Part shown: positions 1-6,758 of the stretch, piece after piece
How the letters are laid out: every line of letters starts with the position of its first letter
Numbering within the stretch: position 1 is the first letter of the stretch
Origin: JAVVFH01 sp032250585
GTDB taxonomy: Bacteria > Pseudomonadota > Gammaproteobacteria > Xanthomonadales > SZUA-36
Length of the DNA: 15,954 bases
Assembly (NCBI GenBank): GCA_032250585.1
Contig: JAVVFH010000057.1
Span: 1-15,954, forward strand
Direction: 5' to 3'
Position numbers and translations under genes: made by a program
The notes under the pieces: generated by a model
The model's input: only the letters and a program-made list of their open reading frames with translations
Database searches by the model: none
Told to the model about the DNA's origin: nothing

Positions 1-1130
1 CCTCGGCGGCGCGTCTGGCGGCGACTCTGCGGGAACGGACGGGCCGCCGAGGCATCGGAATCGAGCGGCAGCAGGATCGCATAGCCGGGCTGCGCATTGG
101 ACTGGTCGACTCCGGCATTGGCGAGCACGAAACCCGAGCGGTGTTCCACGATCATCAAGCCCTCGCGCTGGCGCAGCACTTCGCGGGACTCGTCCAGTAT
201 CAACTGGACCAGGGCCGGGTCTTTGTCCGAACCGGCAGCCCGTTCACGCGCCTCCTTCGAGGGCACGACATCGGCCAACTTCACCACGCGGCCTTCGGCC
301 TTGGAGATGATTTTCTGCGCGACAACGAGAATGTCGTCGTCCATCAGCGGCAGATTCTGCCGATCGACCGCCGCGAGAATTTCAGCTGTCAGGTCCTGAC
401 CCGGCGCAATGGCGGGCAAGCCTTTCAGGGCGAACATCTCGATCCGGTCTGGCGCGTAACTGCCCGGCGTGCCGGACGATTCAGCGGACGTGATGCGAAG
501 CCCCGCGTGGCGGGCACGACCGCTTCCGTTGATTTGGATCAAAACCGAGGTCAGAGCCTCGGCGGCCACTGCATTGGCGAGCGGTCCGGCAGACCAGCCA
601 CGCATGCCCGCCGCGACAACGAGTTCCAGGATCGCGTCCCGGGCCGACGCTTCGTCCGCAGTGACGAGAACATCGCAATCGATCAGCGCATCGGTCTGCA
701 ACAATTGCGCCGCGACGTTCTGGAAGGCCGACACCACCGTCACCTTCCCGCCAAGCAAGCGCTGGGCTTCCAGCGCGGCACAGCCTTGGGAAGGGAGCTG
801 CACTCGCCCCGGGGCAGCCGGCTGCAGTGGAACGGTGGTGTCGACCAGGATTTTTCCCGCCAGCATGTCCCTGATCGCCAACAAGGCGACCCGATGATGT
901 GCATACGGCACCGTCAGTACAACCACGTCTGCGGCCGCCGCCACCGCGGCGTTGGAGTCCCCGCGAATGCGGGCCTTCGACGAACGCGCTTTCAGTGCTT
1001 CGGCTGCTTGCGCGGCGCGGCGCGGATCGCGCGATCCGATCAGCACCGAATAGCCTGCCCGCGCCCAGCGCCAGACCAGCCCCTGGCCCAGTCGCCCGGT
1101 ACCGCCAATCACTGCAATCGTTTCAAACAC
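1..1130 (-). CDS. NADPH:F420 reductase (NpdG/Fno) - CofE fusion, 3' end outside window
   Basis: One uninterrupted frame from GTG at 1130 runs leftward off the window, giving 376 codons. Residues 1 to about 218 are an NpdG/Fno-type reductase, which moves hydride between NADPH and coenzyme F420. It has a Rossmann start (VIGGTGRLGQGL), then VVVLTVP, ILVDTTVPL, VVSAFQNVAA, DCDVLV and EALTSVLIQIN. After a short linker (SSGTPGSYAPDR), from about residue 229, a CofE-like domain begins (F420-0:gamma-glutamyl ligase, GTP-dependent). It shows IEMFALKGLPAI, DDDILVVAQKIISKAEG, LILDESREV and GFVLANAGVDQSN. The last ~15 visible residues are Arg-rich and fit CofE less well, so a frameshift near 30-40 cannot be excluded. 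A weak Shine-Dalgarno (AGGGA, 1143-1147) precedes the GTG. Domain identities are family recognition by eye. I saw every codon from 1130 to the edge open, so the fusion is not a gap artefact. The cytosolic product would join F420 synthesis and F420 reduction in one chain. Confidence 0.85.
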   Translation of the reverse strand, partial: MFETIAVIGGTGRLGQGLVWRWARAGYSVLIGSRDPRRAAQAAEALKARSSKARIRGDSNAAVAAAADVVVLTVPYAHHRVALLAIRDMLAGKILVDTTVPLQPAAPGRVQLPSQGCAALEAQRLLGGKVTVVSAFQNVAAQLLQTDALIDCDVLVTADEASARDAILELVVAAGMRGWSAGPLANAVAAEALTSVLIQINGSGRARHAGLRITSAESSGTPGSYAPDRIEMFALKGLPAIAPGQDLTAEILAAVDRQNLPLMDDDILVVAQKIISKAEGRVVKLADVVPSKEARERAAGSDKDPALVQLILDESREVLRQREGLMIVEHRSGFVLANAGVDQSNAQPGYAILLPLDSDASAARPFPQSRRQTRRR

Positions 1131-1185
1131 GCAAAGCCCGTCCCTGTTCGATCGTCAGGCTGCAGAATACAACAGCTGCGGGGTT

Positions 1186-1222
1186 TTTGACGCCGCCTGC
1201 AAAATTTGCGCGAAGCGTCAAA
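1186..1222. promoter_or_regulatory. Co-centred double dyad in the divergent F420 promoter region
   Basis: Perfect 8-bp inverted repeats TTTGACGC (1186-1193) and GCGTCAAA (1215-1222) flank an inner dyad GCAAA-A-TTTGC (1199-1209). Both have their axis exactly at 1204. The element sits in the 177-bp gap between the two divergent genes, 74 bp from one start and 104 bp from the other. This fits an operator for a dimeric or tetrameric regulator acting on both operons. A promoter was not resolved: TTGACG at 1187-1192 has no good -10 partner. The binding protein is unknown. Confidence 0.45.
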
Positions 1223-1307
1223 TCATTTGCCTCCGCGTTCAAGACGCCCAACCCCCTGCGGGCGCACAGTTCAGGCATCATCGAATTTCTGGAACAGGAA
1301 CAGGCAT

Positions 1308-1982
1308 ATGACGGAAAACCTGAAGACCATCGCCATCATCGGCGGCACCGGCAAACTCGGTCAGGGATTGGCCTATCAATTGGCCCGGCGCGGCTACCCG
1401 GTCGTGATCGGTTCGCGCGAAGCAGCCAAAGCCGAGTCGTCGGCACAGGAACTCTCGCAGCGCATCGGCTCCGCGGTCGCGGGCAAAAGCAACGCCGACG
1501 CCGCAGCGGCCGCTGAAATCGTCATACTCACGGTTCCGTGGTCGAATCACCAACCGACGCTGGAGGTCATTCGCGACGCGGTGCAGGGCAAAATATTCGT
1601 CGACACCACCGTGCCACTGGTGCCGCCCAAGGTAGCGCGCGTGCAGTTGCCCGAAGGCGGCATGGCAGCCGAGCAAGCCCAGGCCTTTCTGGGCGAGGAC
1701 GTGCGAGTGGTGTCGGCTTTCCATAATGTCGCCGCAGCGCACCTCCAGCATGAAGAAGCGCACTACGACTGCGATGTGCTGGTCTGCGGCAACGACAAGG
1801 AAGCGCGCCAGCAAGTTATTGAACTGGGAGAGGCGATCGGCATGAAAGCCTGGCACGCCGGCCCGATCCAGAATACCGCAGTGGCCGAAAGCCTCACCTC
1901 CGTGCTGATCTTCATCAATCGCCATTACAAAATCCGTGGAGCAGGCATCCGTATCACGGGCGAGCCCGGCGAAGCTGGATGA
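1308..1982 (+). CDS. npdG: NADPH-dependent F420 reductase (NpdG/Fno family), stand-alone copy
   Basis: 224-aa cytosolic oxidoreductase that would transfer hydride between NADPH and coenzyme F420. The dinucleotide-binding motif IIGGTGKLGQGL is near residues 9-20. IVILTVPW, IFVDTTVPLVPP, VVSAFHNVAA, DCDVLVCG and ESLTSVLIFINRHYK follow in family order, and the length is normal for NpdG. ATG 1308 is chosen because AGGAA (1296-1300) stands 7 nt upstream and the homology begins right there. The frame is open back to an ATG at 1206, but that stretch looks non-coding and overlaps the dyad. The gene ends in an ATGA overlap with cofC, so the two are translationally coupled. It is clearly related to the NpdG half of the divergent fusion (most motifs shared, about half of residues by eye), so the locus encodes two F420 reductases. 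The F420 assignment rests on the family and on adjacency to cofC. Confidence 0.88.
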   Translation: MTENLKTIAIIGGTGKLGQGLAYQLARRGYPVVIGSREAAKAESSAQELSQRIGSAVAGKSNADAAAAAEIVILTVPWSNHQPTLEVIRDAVQGKIFVDTTVPLVPPKVARVQLPEGGMAAEQAQAFLGEDVRVVSAFHNVAAAHLQHEEAHYDCDVLVCGNDKEARQQVIELGEAIGMKAWHAGPIQNTAVAESLTSVLIFINRHYKIRGAGIRITGEPGEAG

Positions 1983-2677
1983 GTCAAAACTGGGCCCTCG
2001 TACCGCTGAACAACCTGGACCAGGCCAAGAGTCGGCTCGGTCCGGCGCTTGATTGCGCCGGACGCCGTGCCCTGGTTCTGGCGATGGCGGAAGACGCGCT
2101 GTCCGCGCTGGTCGAAGTGGACAGCATCGAGCGCATCCTGCTGGTCAGCAACGAACCCGAGGCCGGAACGCTGCTGCGCGACTGGCCCATCGAAGTGTTT
2201 TATTCAGCGGACCATGAAGGGCTCAACCTGGAGCTCGTACAGGCCGCTGCCTACGCCGCCACCCAGGGCGCCGATCGGATTTTGATCGTCCATGCCGATC
2301 TTCCCTGGCTTACGCCCGAGACGCTGGTCCGCTTTGTCACCGACTGCCCGCCCGGCGTCCTCCGCGCGGCGCAATGCAAGCTCGGCGTCGGCACGAATGC
2401 ATTGCTGACGCCGCTGCCGCTGCCGCTGCCGCTGGTATTCGGACCCGAGAGCCTGCAGCGCTTCACTGAGGGGGCCGCGGCCAGAGGTCTGGATCTGCAC
2501 ATCGTGACCGATCGGCGGCTGTCTTTCGATATCGACAGTCCGGAGGATTTGCAGCAACTGCTCGAGGCCTCGCCGAGCAACCCGGCGCCCGCTACCAGGA
2601 CAGCTCGCGTGCTGGAGCACATCCATTATTTCGCACCCATTGCGCGCACTGAACAGAGGATTGACCGTGAAGCCTGA
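1979..2677 (+). CDS. cofC: CofC, 2-phospho-L-lactate (or related) guanylyltransferase of F420 synthesis
   Basis: 232-aa nucleotidyltransferase that activates a three-carbon phospho-acid with GTP to form the guanylyl intermediate CofD uses for F420-0. Whether it prefers 2-phospholactate, phosphoenolpyruvate or 3-phosphoglycerate cannot be read from sequence by eye. Visible family motifs in order are VPLNNLDQAKSRL (residues 8-20), HADLPWL, GTNALL, FGPESLQRF and FDIDSPEDL. The start ATG overlaps the npdG stop (ATGA, 1979-1982). A short repeat of CTGCCG units (about 2411-2433) encodes LPLPLPL between GTNALL and FGPES without changing the usual spacing. The last ~40 residues after the EDLQQLL helix look poorly conserved and disordered. 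The 3' end overlaps the next gene by 11 nt. CofD is not present in this window. Confidence 0.9.
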   Translation: MSQNWALVPLNNLDQAKSRLGPALDCAGRRALVLAMAEDALSALVEVDSIERILLVSNEPEAGTLLRDWPIEVFYSADHEGLNLELVQAAAYAATQGADRILIVHADLPWLTPETLVRFVTDCPPGVLRAAQCKLGVGTNALLTPLPLPLPLVFGPESLQRFTEGAAARGLDLHIVTDRRLSFDIDSPEDLQQLLEASPSNPAPATRTARVLEHIHYFAPIARTEQRIDREA

Positions 2678-3188
2678 AATCTTTCTTGAATCGTATGCGA
2701 TCGACGAGCTGAAAATGAGCACGGACCACGACATCCGCGACCGCGAGATCACACGTGTGGATGTCTCTTTTGGCCGGGGCTCGGGCGACGATACGAAAGG
2801 CTACCGCGTGGTCTTCAAGCTGCTCGACCAGGCGGCCGACACCCATCGCTACATCCGCTGCGTCGGCCCGCCCCCGGAATGCGCGCTGGAACTTACCGCC
2901 GAAGGTGAACGCCTTGGCGACGCGGAACGTGCCGCGCGCGTCCAAAGCCTGCTCGGAGCCATCGCCGGGCGCGTCGACAAGGTCTACAAGGAGCAGTCGA
3001 TCCTCAATATCCAGCCGCTGGGCAAATCGTTCCTGCTGATGGGCAAGACACGCTTCGAGGTACTGGCCGACGACGGCCAGGGCCAGCTGAGCATCCGTAT
3101 TCACCGCCCCGAAGGGGTCAGTGAGGCCGGCCTGAACGCCAACGACCTGCTGGACGGACTCTATTCTGGTCTGATCACCCGCATTTGA
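2667..3188 (+). CDS. Unrecognised 173-aa protein, translationally coupled to cofC
   Basis: I do not recognise a family. The protein is 173 aa, soluble, mixed alpha/beta and rather acidic, with no signal peptide or membrane segment. Landmarks are ITRVDVSFGRGSGDD, a short YIRCVGPPPECALEL segment, an alpha-helical stretch near residues 93-115, and a C-terminal FEVLADDGQGQLSIRI strand region ending in LLDGLYSGLITRI. GTG 2667 is chosen over TTG 2640 because AGAGGA (2655-2660) stands 6 nt upstream. The gene overlaps the end of cofC by 11 nt, so it is very likely the third gene of the npdG-cofC operon and may work in F420 synthesis or use. That role is inferred from position only. Codon use and GC resemble its neighbours, and no competing long frame explains the region better. 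Confidence 0.75.
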   Translation: MKPEIFLESYAIDELKMSTDHDIRDREITRVDVSFGRGSGDDTKGYRVVFKLLDQAADTHRYIRCVGPPPECALELTAEGERLGDAERAARVQSLLGAIAGRVDKVYKEQSILNIQPLGKSFLLMGKTRFEVLADDGQGQLSIRIHRPEGVSEAGLNANDLLDGLYSGLITRI

Positions 3189-3519
3189 GTTGCTGATTAC
3201 GTATATGACTCAGCCGCAGTTACAGCAGGCAGCGACGCCGCCATCGAACGGCGGGGAGCGTGTTCGCAGGCATAAGGAGCGCAGGCGAAGCGCGCAAGGA
3301 GCGGCCGGAAAAAGGGCGCGCTTGTCTGAGCGCAGCGAGTTGAGCGCCCGCCGGCCGCTCCGCGCACTGCAGCGAACCGCTCGCGCAAGCGGGCGGCAAG
3401 CGAACGCCTGCGAACACGCTCCCCGCCGTTCGATGGCTGATAGTGTCCGTAATAAGGTTTGAGTTTGAGATGCTGCGACTGTGGCGCAGCCGCAGCAAGC
3501 AGTCCCAGTTACCTGGCGA
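3189..3519. other. Convergent intergenic region (331 bp) dominated by a palindromic element
   Basis: This lies between the stop of the rightward F420 operon and the stop of the leftward M24 operon. It holds the large nested palindrome described separately (3240-3437) and a short stem, TGCTGCG/CGCAGCA (about 3471-3497), just after the M24 stop. The stem has no T-tract. Short open frames here are Arg/Ala-rich translations of the palindrome and are not credible genes. Confidence 0.7.
3240..3437. repeat. Nested palindromic element with 32-bp perfect terminal inverted repeats
   Basis: The left arm 3240-3271 (begins GCCATCGAACGGCGGGGAGC) is the exact reverse complement of the right arm 3406-3437. 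Inside are a second pair, GGAGCGGCCGG (about 3298-3308) with CCGGCCGCTCC (3351-3361), and an inner GGGCGC/GCGCCC pair flanking CTTGTCTGAGCGCAGCGAGTTGA. The ~198-bp unit could fold into one long branched stem. It has no coding capacity of note and no obvious target-site duplication. It could be a MITE-like or REP/BIME-like intergenic repeat, or a bidirectional terminator or structured RNA between convergent operons. Confidence 0.8.
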
Positions 3520-4674
3520 TCAGAAGCTGTCTTCACCGCCGTGATAGACCTTGATCGGCACGCCCGAAAGCGGTTCACCCGCGTCACGTCCGACGCGGTA
3601 GGTTTCCTGGAAATACAGGGAATGGGTCCGCTCCTGGTTCATGAAATGCGGATGCATCGAGCAGACCATGTTCTCCGGCAGCACGAAATCGAAGCCCTCG
3701 CCGATGCGCGGCATTTCGATCATCGTCATGCCGATCGAATGACCGCAGACATGGCCTGAACGGTAACCACGGTCGAAAATCGGCTTCATGCAGACCCGGC
3801 TGACCTCTTCCGCGCTGTTGCCCGCTTTCATGTGCTCTTTGGCGAGCTCGTGGAATTCCTCGTAGGCCAGCATCATTTCGCTCATGATCGGGTCCAGGCC
3901 GTTGGGCGCCAGCGGGCGTGAAAATTCTACCCAGTGTCCGCCTTCACCGGAAATCTCGAGGCCATACATCAGGCCGTCGCTGTCGAGCACCGGGCGCTGG
4001 CTCGGAAACACCATCTGCGGGCGCAGCGAACCGTTCGGCCCGGTAAGCACCATGTTCATGGTATTGCGCGCGCAGCCGGCGGCAGCGAAGGTATGCTCGG
4101 CCACGCCCATCAGTTCGGCCTCGGTTTTACCCTCCTCGTAGGCGGAGATAACCGCCAGCACGCCCTGCTTGTTGATGTCCATGGAATGGCGCACGGAGGC
4201 CATTTCCTCCTCGCTTTTCTGCGCGCGGGCGTAATCGAAAGGGATTTCGAAATCGACGATTTCGAGCTCGCCGGCGGCCAGCGCCGAGTAATCGCGGACG
4301 TTGATGATGTATTCGAGGCCATAGATGCCGACGCGCCTGGCGCCGCGCGCCTTCAGGTAATCGGCCATCCACTCGCCGCAATGCGACGGAAACTCCCGCT
4401 GCTCGATGAAGGTCGCGCTGTGGTCGCCAACCCAGGTGGCCTCGCGCGGAAAGACGCAGACCGGATCGCCTTCCAGCGGCACCACCACGTAGGCGTAACG
4501 GTGCAGGATGTGAAAACCGCAGAGGTAACGCACAGCGCCTTCGAAACCGCTGTACTCGCTGCCCGCGACCACCAGGTAATCGAGGCCGTGCTCCTGCATC
4601 GCGCGGCGGGTGTTGGCGTAACGGCGCTCGATCTCCGCAGCGCTCGGGCGGTAACGGTTGATGTAGTCGTTCAT
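3520..4674 (-). CDS. M24-family (pita-bread) metallopeptidase-like enzyme with atypical metal ligands
   Basis: 384-aa protein of the Xaa-Pro aminopeptidase/creatinase superfamily: an N-terminal creatinase-like domain (about 1-150) and a C-terminal pita-bread domain (about 155-384). The start taken is ATG 4674, whose ATGA overlap with the upstream stop indicates coupling. An in-frame ATG at 4692 would add six residues. At usual ligand sites the protein has LEIS (Glu240) and VEFSR (Glu250) where classical enzymes have Asp, GHSIG (His312, kept), SMHPHF (His341, usual Glu) and FQETYRV (Glu357, kept). It is therefore probably not an ordinary aminopeptidase. M24 relatives that act on small molecules (creatinase, ectoine hydrolase DoeA, DMSP lyase DddP) are a better guide. 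It is the last gene of the operon after two dehydrogenases, so it likely acts on a compound from the same pathway. Family confidence is high; substrate is unknown. Confidence 0.85.
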   Translation of the reverse strand: MNDYINRYRPSAAEIERRYANTRRAMQEHGLDYLVVAGSEYSGFEGAVRYLCGFHILHRYAYVVVPLEGDPVCVFPREATWVGDHSATFIEQREFPSHCGEWMADYLKARGARRVGIYGLEYIINVRDYSALAAGELEIVDFEIPFDYARAQKSEEEMASVRHSMDINKQGVLAVISAYEEGKTEAELMGVAEHTFAAAGCARNTMNMVLTGPNGSLRPQMVFPSQRPVLDSDGLMYGLEISGEGGHWVEFSRPLAPNGLDPIMSEMMLAYEEFHELAKEHMKAGNSAEEVSRVCMKPIFDRGYRSGHVCGHSIGMTMIEMPRIGEGFDFVLPENMVCSMHPHFMNQERTHSLYFQETYRVGRDAGEPLSGVPIKVYHGGEDSF

Positions 4675-5609
4675 GGTTTCAGGTGTCTCCATTCTTCTTC
4701 GCGCCAGGAATATTCCAGGCCCTTGATGATGTCTCGAATGGCCGCGTTCAGCGGCGTGGGTACTCCGGTCTGTTCACCGAACTGCGCGATGCCGCCGTTC
4801 AGCGCATCGACCTCGGTGGGGCGCTTGTTGAGCACGTCACTGAGCATGCTTGGCGGGTGCTGATACGCTTTCTCGCGACCGTAGTCGATCAGGGCGTCGG
4901 GGTCGCTGTCCAGTTCGATGCCCAGCGCCGCGGCCACCGCCTTGCCCTCGTTCACCAGTTCGCGCATCACCCGCCGCACGCCTGGCTGGTCGCAGGCAAC
5001 CCCGTGCGGCAGCCGCGTCAGTGCGCCCATCGCGTTGGACGCGGAATTGAAGATAACCTTGGTCCAGAGGGCGCCACGGGCGTCCTCCATCGCGACCACA
5101 TCGGCGCCGCCGCGGATCAGGGTATCGGCCAGCAGCTGCACCTCTTCCATGCTCGCGGGCTTGTCCGGGAAAGGGCTGATTTTGGTCTGGCCGCCGGTGT
5201 CGTGGTTGACGACCCCGGGCGCGGTAATGTGCCCGGCCGGGAAGGTCGTTCCGAGAATGACCCGCGGCACGTATTCGGCGATGATCTCTTCGTTGCCGAT
5301 GCCGTTTTGAACGGAACAGACCGCCCCGTCACGGAAGATATCCGCGGTGGCTTCCATCGCCGGGCGGGTGTGCATGGTCTTGGCGGCGATGATGCCGAAT
5401 TCGCAGGGCGGTATTTCGCCGGCATCGCTGCGTGCGTTGATGCTCACGACGATGTCACTGAGACCGGTCACCCGCAAGCCGTTGGCGTTGATGGCGTCCA
5501 CCTGGGCCTGGTTGGGGTCGTACGCCCAGACCTCCACGTCGTCCAGCCGCCCGAGATGCGCCGCGAACAGGCTGCCGATGGCGCCGCAGCCGATGATACA
5601 TACCTTCAT
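4671..5609 (-). CDS. Ketopantoate reductase-like (ApbA/PanE family) dehydrogenase, copy 1
   Basis: 312-aa NAD(P)-dependent 2-oxoacid reductase fold. The N-terminal Rossmann domain carries GCGAIG at residues 7-12. IIAAKT (Lys77) and SVQNGIG (Asn102) match the family's cofactor and substrate positions. The C-terminal helical domain has WTKVIFNSASN, with the expected catalytic Lys184, and later PPSMLSDV and PTEVDALNGG. A strong Shine-Dalgarno AGGAGA (5617-5622) stands 7 nt before ATG 5609. The gene lies 14 nt after the upstream paralogue's stop and overlaps the M24 gene by 4 nt, so it is mid-operon. All key residues are kept, so an active dehydrogenase is expected. The tandem paralogue and catabolic-looking context argue against a housekeeping panE; the substrate is probably another branched or 2-oxo acid or its alcohol. 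Confidence 0.88.
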   Translation of the reverse strand: MKVCIIGCGAIGSLFAAHLGRLDDVEVWAYDPNQAQVDAINANGLRVTGLSDIVVSINARSDAGEIPPCEFGIIAAKTMHTRPAMEATADIFRDGAVCSVQNGIGNEEIIAEYVPRVILGTTFPAGHITAPGVVNHDTGGQTKISPFPDKPASMEEVQLLADTLIRGGADVVAMEDARGALWTKVIFNSASNAMGALTRLPHGVACDQPGVRRVMRELVNEGKAVAAALGIELDSDPDALIDYGREKAYQHPPSMLSDVLNKRPTEVDALNGGIAQFGEQTGVPTPLNAAIRDIIKGLEYSWREEEWRHLKP

Positions 5610-5623
5610 TTCATATTCTCCTG

Positions 5624-6598
5624 CTATCCATTGTGCGCTGCCTGGCCGAGTCGCCAGCTGGTTTCTCTGGCCTTGACCAGGCGATAGAGCGTTTCGTTGA
5701 TTGGGGCCGGAACGCCGGCCTCGGCCGCCTCGCGCACGATTGCGCCGGTGATCCAGTCGACCTCGGTGGCCCGCCGGGCTCGCACGTCCTCGAGCATCGA
5801 GGGCGCATGGGCATAATCCTCGTTACCGGTCTGGCCGTGGCTGGTCGCTTCCACGTTCATTTCCCAGGGATCTTCGAACAAGTCGATGCCGCGGGCCGCA
5901 GCGACTCGCTTGCCCTCCTCCATTGCCGCACGGACCAGGTGGCCCAGGTCGGTCAGTTCGTTTTCCAGCGCAAACGCCTTCACGTGCGGCAAGTCCGACA
6001 GCGCAGCCACGGTGTTGATCACGGCGTTGAAAATCAACTTGGACCATTGCGCCGGACGCAGGTCGGGAAAGGCCCGCGCCTTCAGTCCGCTGAGCTGTAT
6101 CAGGGCTTCGACGGCCTCGGCGTGCTCGAAAGTCGCCTCGCCGCCGGCCCAGGGGCCCAGCCAGGTGGCCGTATCGAGTTCGTACTCCACGTGCGTGTCG
6201 GAATGGCGCCGGCCGCTCATGAAGGTGACCGACGATAAGATCGGCCAGTCGCCGTAGCGGGCGACGACGTCCTCGCAGCCCAGCCCGTTCTGGACCGTCA
6301 TCACCGTGGCGTTCGGAAAATGGCCTTCCAGCGCCCGTGCGCTGGCTTCAACGGCGGTCGCCTTGGTGGCGATGATCACGAGGTCCACGTCGCCAAGATC
6401 GCTGGCATCGGTGGACGCGATGATCGGCACCTGGAGTTGCGACTTGCCGCTGATCTGCAGTCCCTCGGCGTTCAAAGCCTCCACGTGCTCACGCCGCCGC
6501 GCCAGCACGGTCGACTCGGCGACACTGCCCAGATGACCGGCAAACAGGCTGCCGATCGAGCCGGCGCCGACGACACAGGTCCGTTTGATTTCCTTCAT
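5624..6598 (-). CDS. Ketopantoate reductase-like (ApbA/PanE family) dehydrogenase, copy 2
   Basis: 324-aa paralogue of the next gene and probably the first gene of the leftward operon. Rossmann motif GAGSIG spans residues 11-16, IIATKA has Lys79, and TVQNGLG has Asn104. The C-terminal domain has WSKLIFNAVIN with Lys187, then HAPSMLEDV and ATEVDWITGAI, so the residues expected of an active PanE-type enzyme are present. It is clearly diverged from copy 1, so this is an old duplication or two separately recruited enzymes rather than a recent tandem copy. ATG 6598 has no strong Shine-Dalgarno. Divergent copies suggest two substrates or two steps (for example oxidation and reduction) of one pathway. 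A 160-bp gap separates it from the AraC-type regulator upstream. Confidence 0.87.
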   Translation of the reverse strand: MKEIKRTCVVGAGSIGSLFAGHLGSVAESTVLARRREHVEALNAEGLQISGKSQLQVPIIASTDASDLGDVDLVIIATKATAVEASARALEGHFPNATVMTVQNGLGCEDVVARYGDWPILSSVTFMSGRRHSDTHVEYELDTATWLGPWAGGEATFEHAEAVEALIQLSGLKARAFPDLRPAQWSKLIFNAVINTVAALSDLPHVKAFALENELTDLGHLVRAAMEEGKRVAAARGIDLFEDPWEMNVEATSHGQTGNEDYAHAPSMLEDVRARRATEVDWITGAIVREAAEAGVPAPINETLYRLVKARETSWRLGQAAHNG

Positions 6599-6758
6599 GC
6601 TGGCTGACTCTTTTTAAACGGGTGGCTGCGCACCTGCCTTCGAGGCGCGCAGTGGAACACTGTCAGACTATCGCAAGCACGCCGTATGCACTTGCTTGAA
6701 AACGCTAGCGGGTTTGTCTGCCGGTGCAGGACCACCCAGCCAGCTCCTGGCCCGCAAC
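6599..6758. promoter_or_regulatory. Gap between araC-type gene and the dehydrogenase/M24 operon; probable operon promoter
   Basis: 160 bp on the leftward path between the regulator's stop and the first operon start. It probably carries the operon promoter and AraC sites. I could not define a convincing -35/-10 pair. The only features are the AT-rich TTTTTAAA (6611-6618), about 13 nt before the start, and a weak hairpin CAGGA/TCCTG (about 6726-6748) just downstream of the regulator stop, without a T-tract. Confidence 0.3.

Noticed and set aside
141..1190. Long rightward open frame opposite the NpdG-CofE fusion
   Set aside because: Low-complexity Arg/Gly/His-rich translation with no family motifs. 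The opposite strand encodes two recognisable enzyme domains.
2410..2434. CTGCCG hexanucleotide repeat in cofC as a phase-variable tract
   Set aside because: Only about four units are present and the repeat is a multiple of three, so slippage would not shift the frame. The spacing between flanking family motifs is normal.
3471..3519. Intrinsic terminator after the M24 gene
   Set aside because: A 7-bp stem exists, but the loop is long and no T-tract follows on the transcribed strand. The large palindrome beyond is a better candidate for ending transcription.
3190..3587. Several overlapping small frames in the palindromic region
   Set aside because: They translate the palindrome itself on both strands into Arg/Ala-rich peptides, with no ribosome-binding site or homology signal.
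3934..5687. Long rightward open frames opposite the M24 and first dehydrogenase genes
   Set aside because: These are mirror frames of high-GC coding DNA. Their translations show no known fold, whereas the leftward proteins have clear motifs, Shine-Dalgarno sites and an ATGA overlap.
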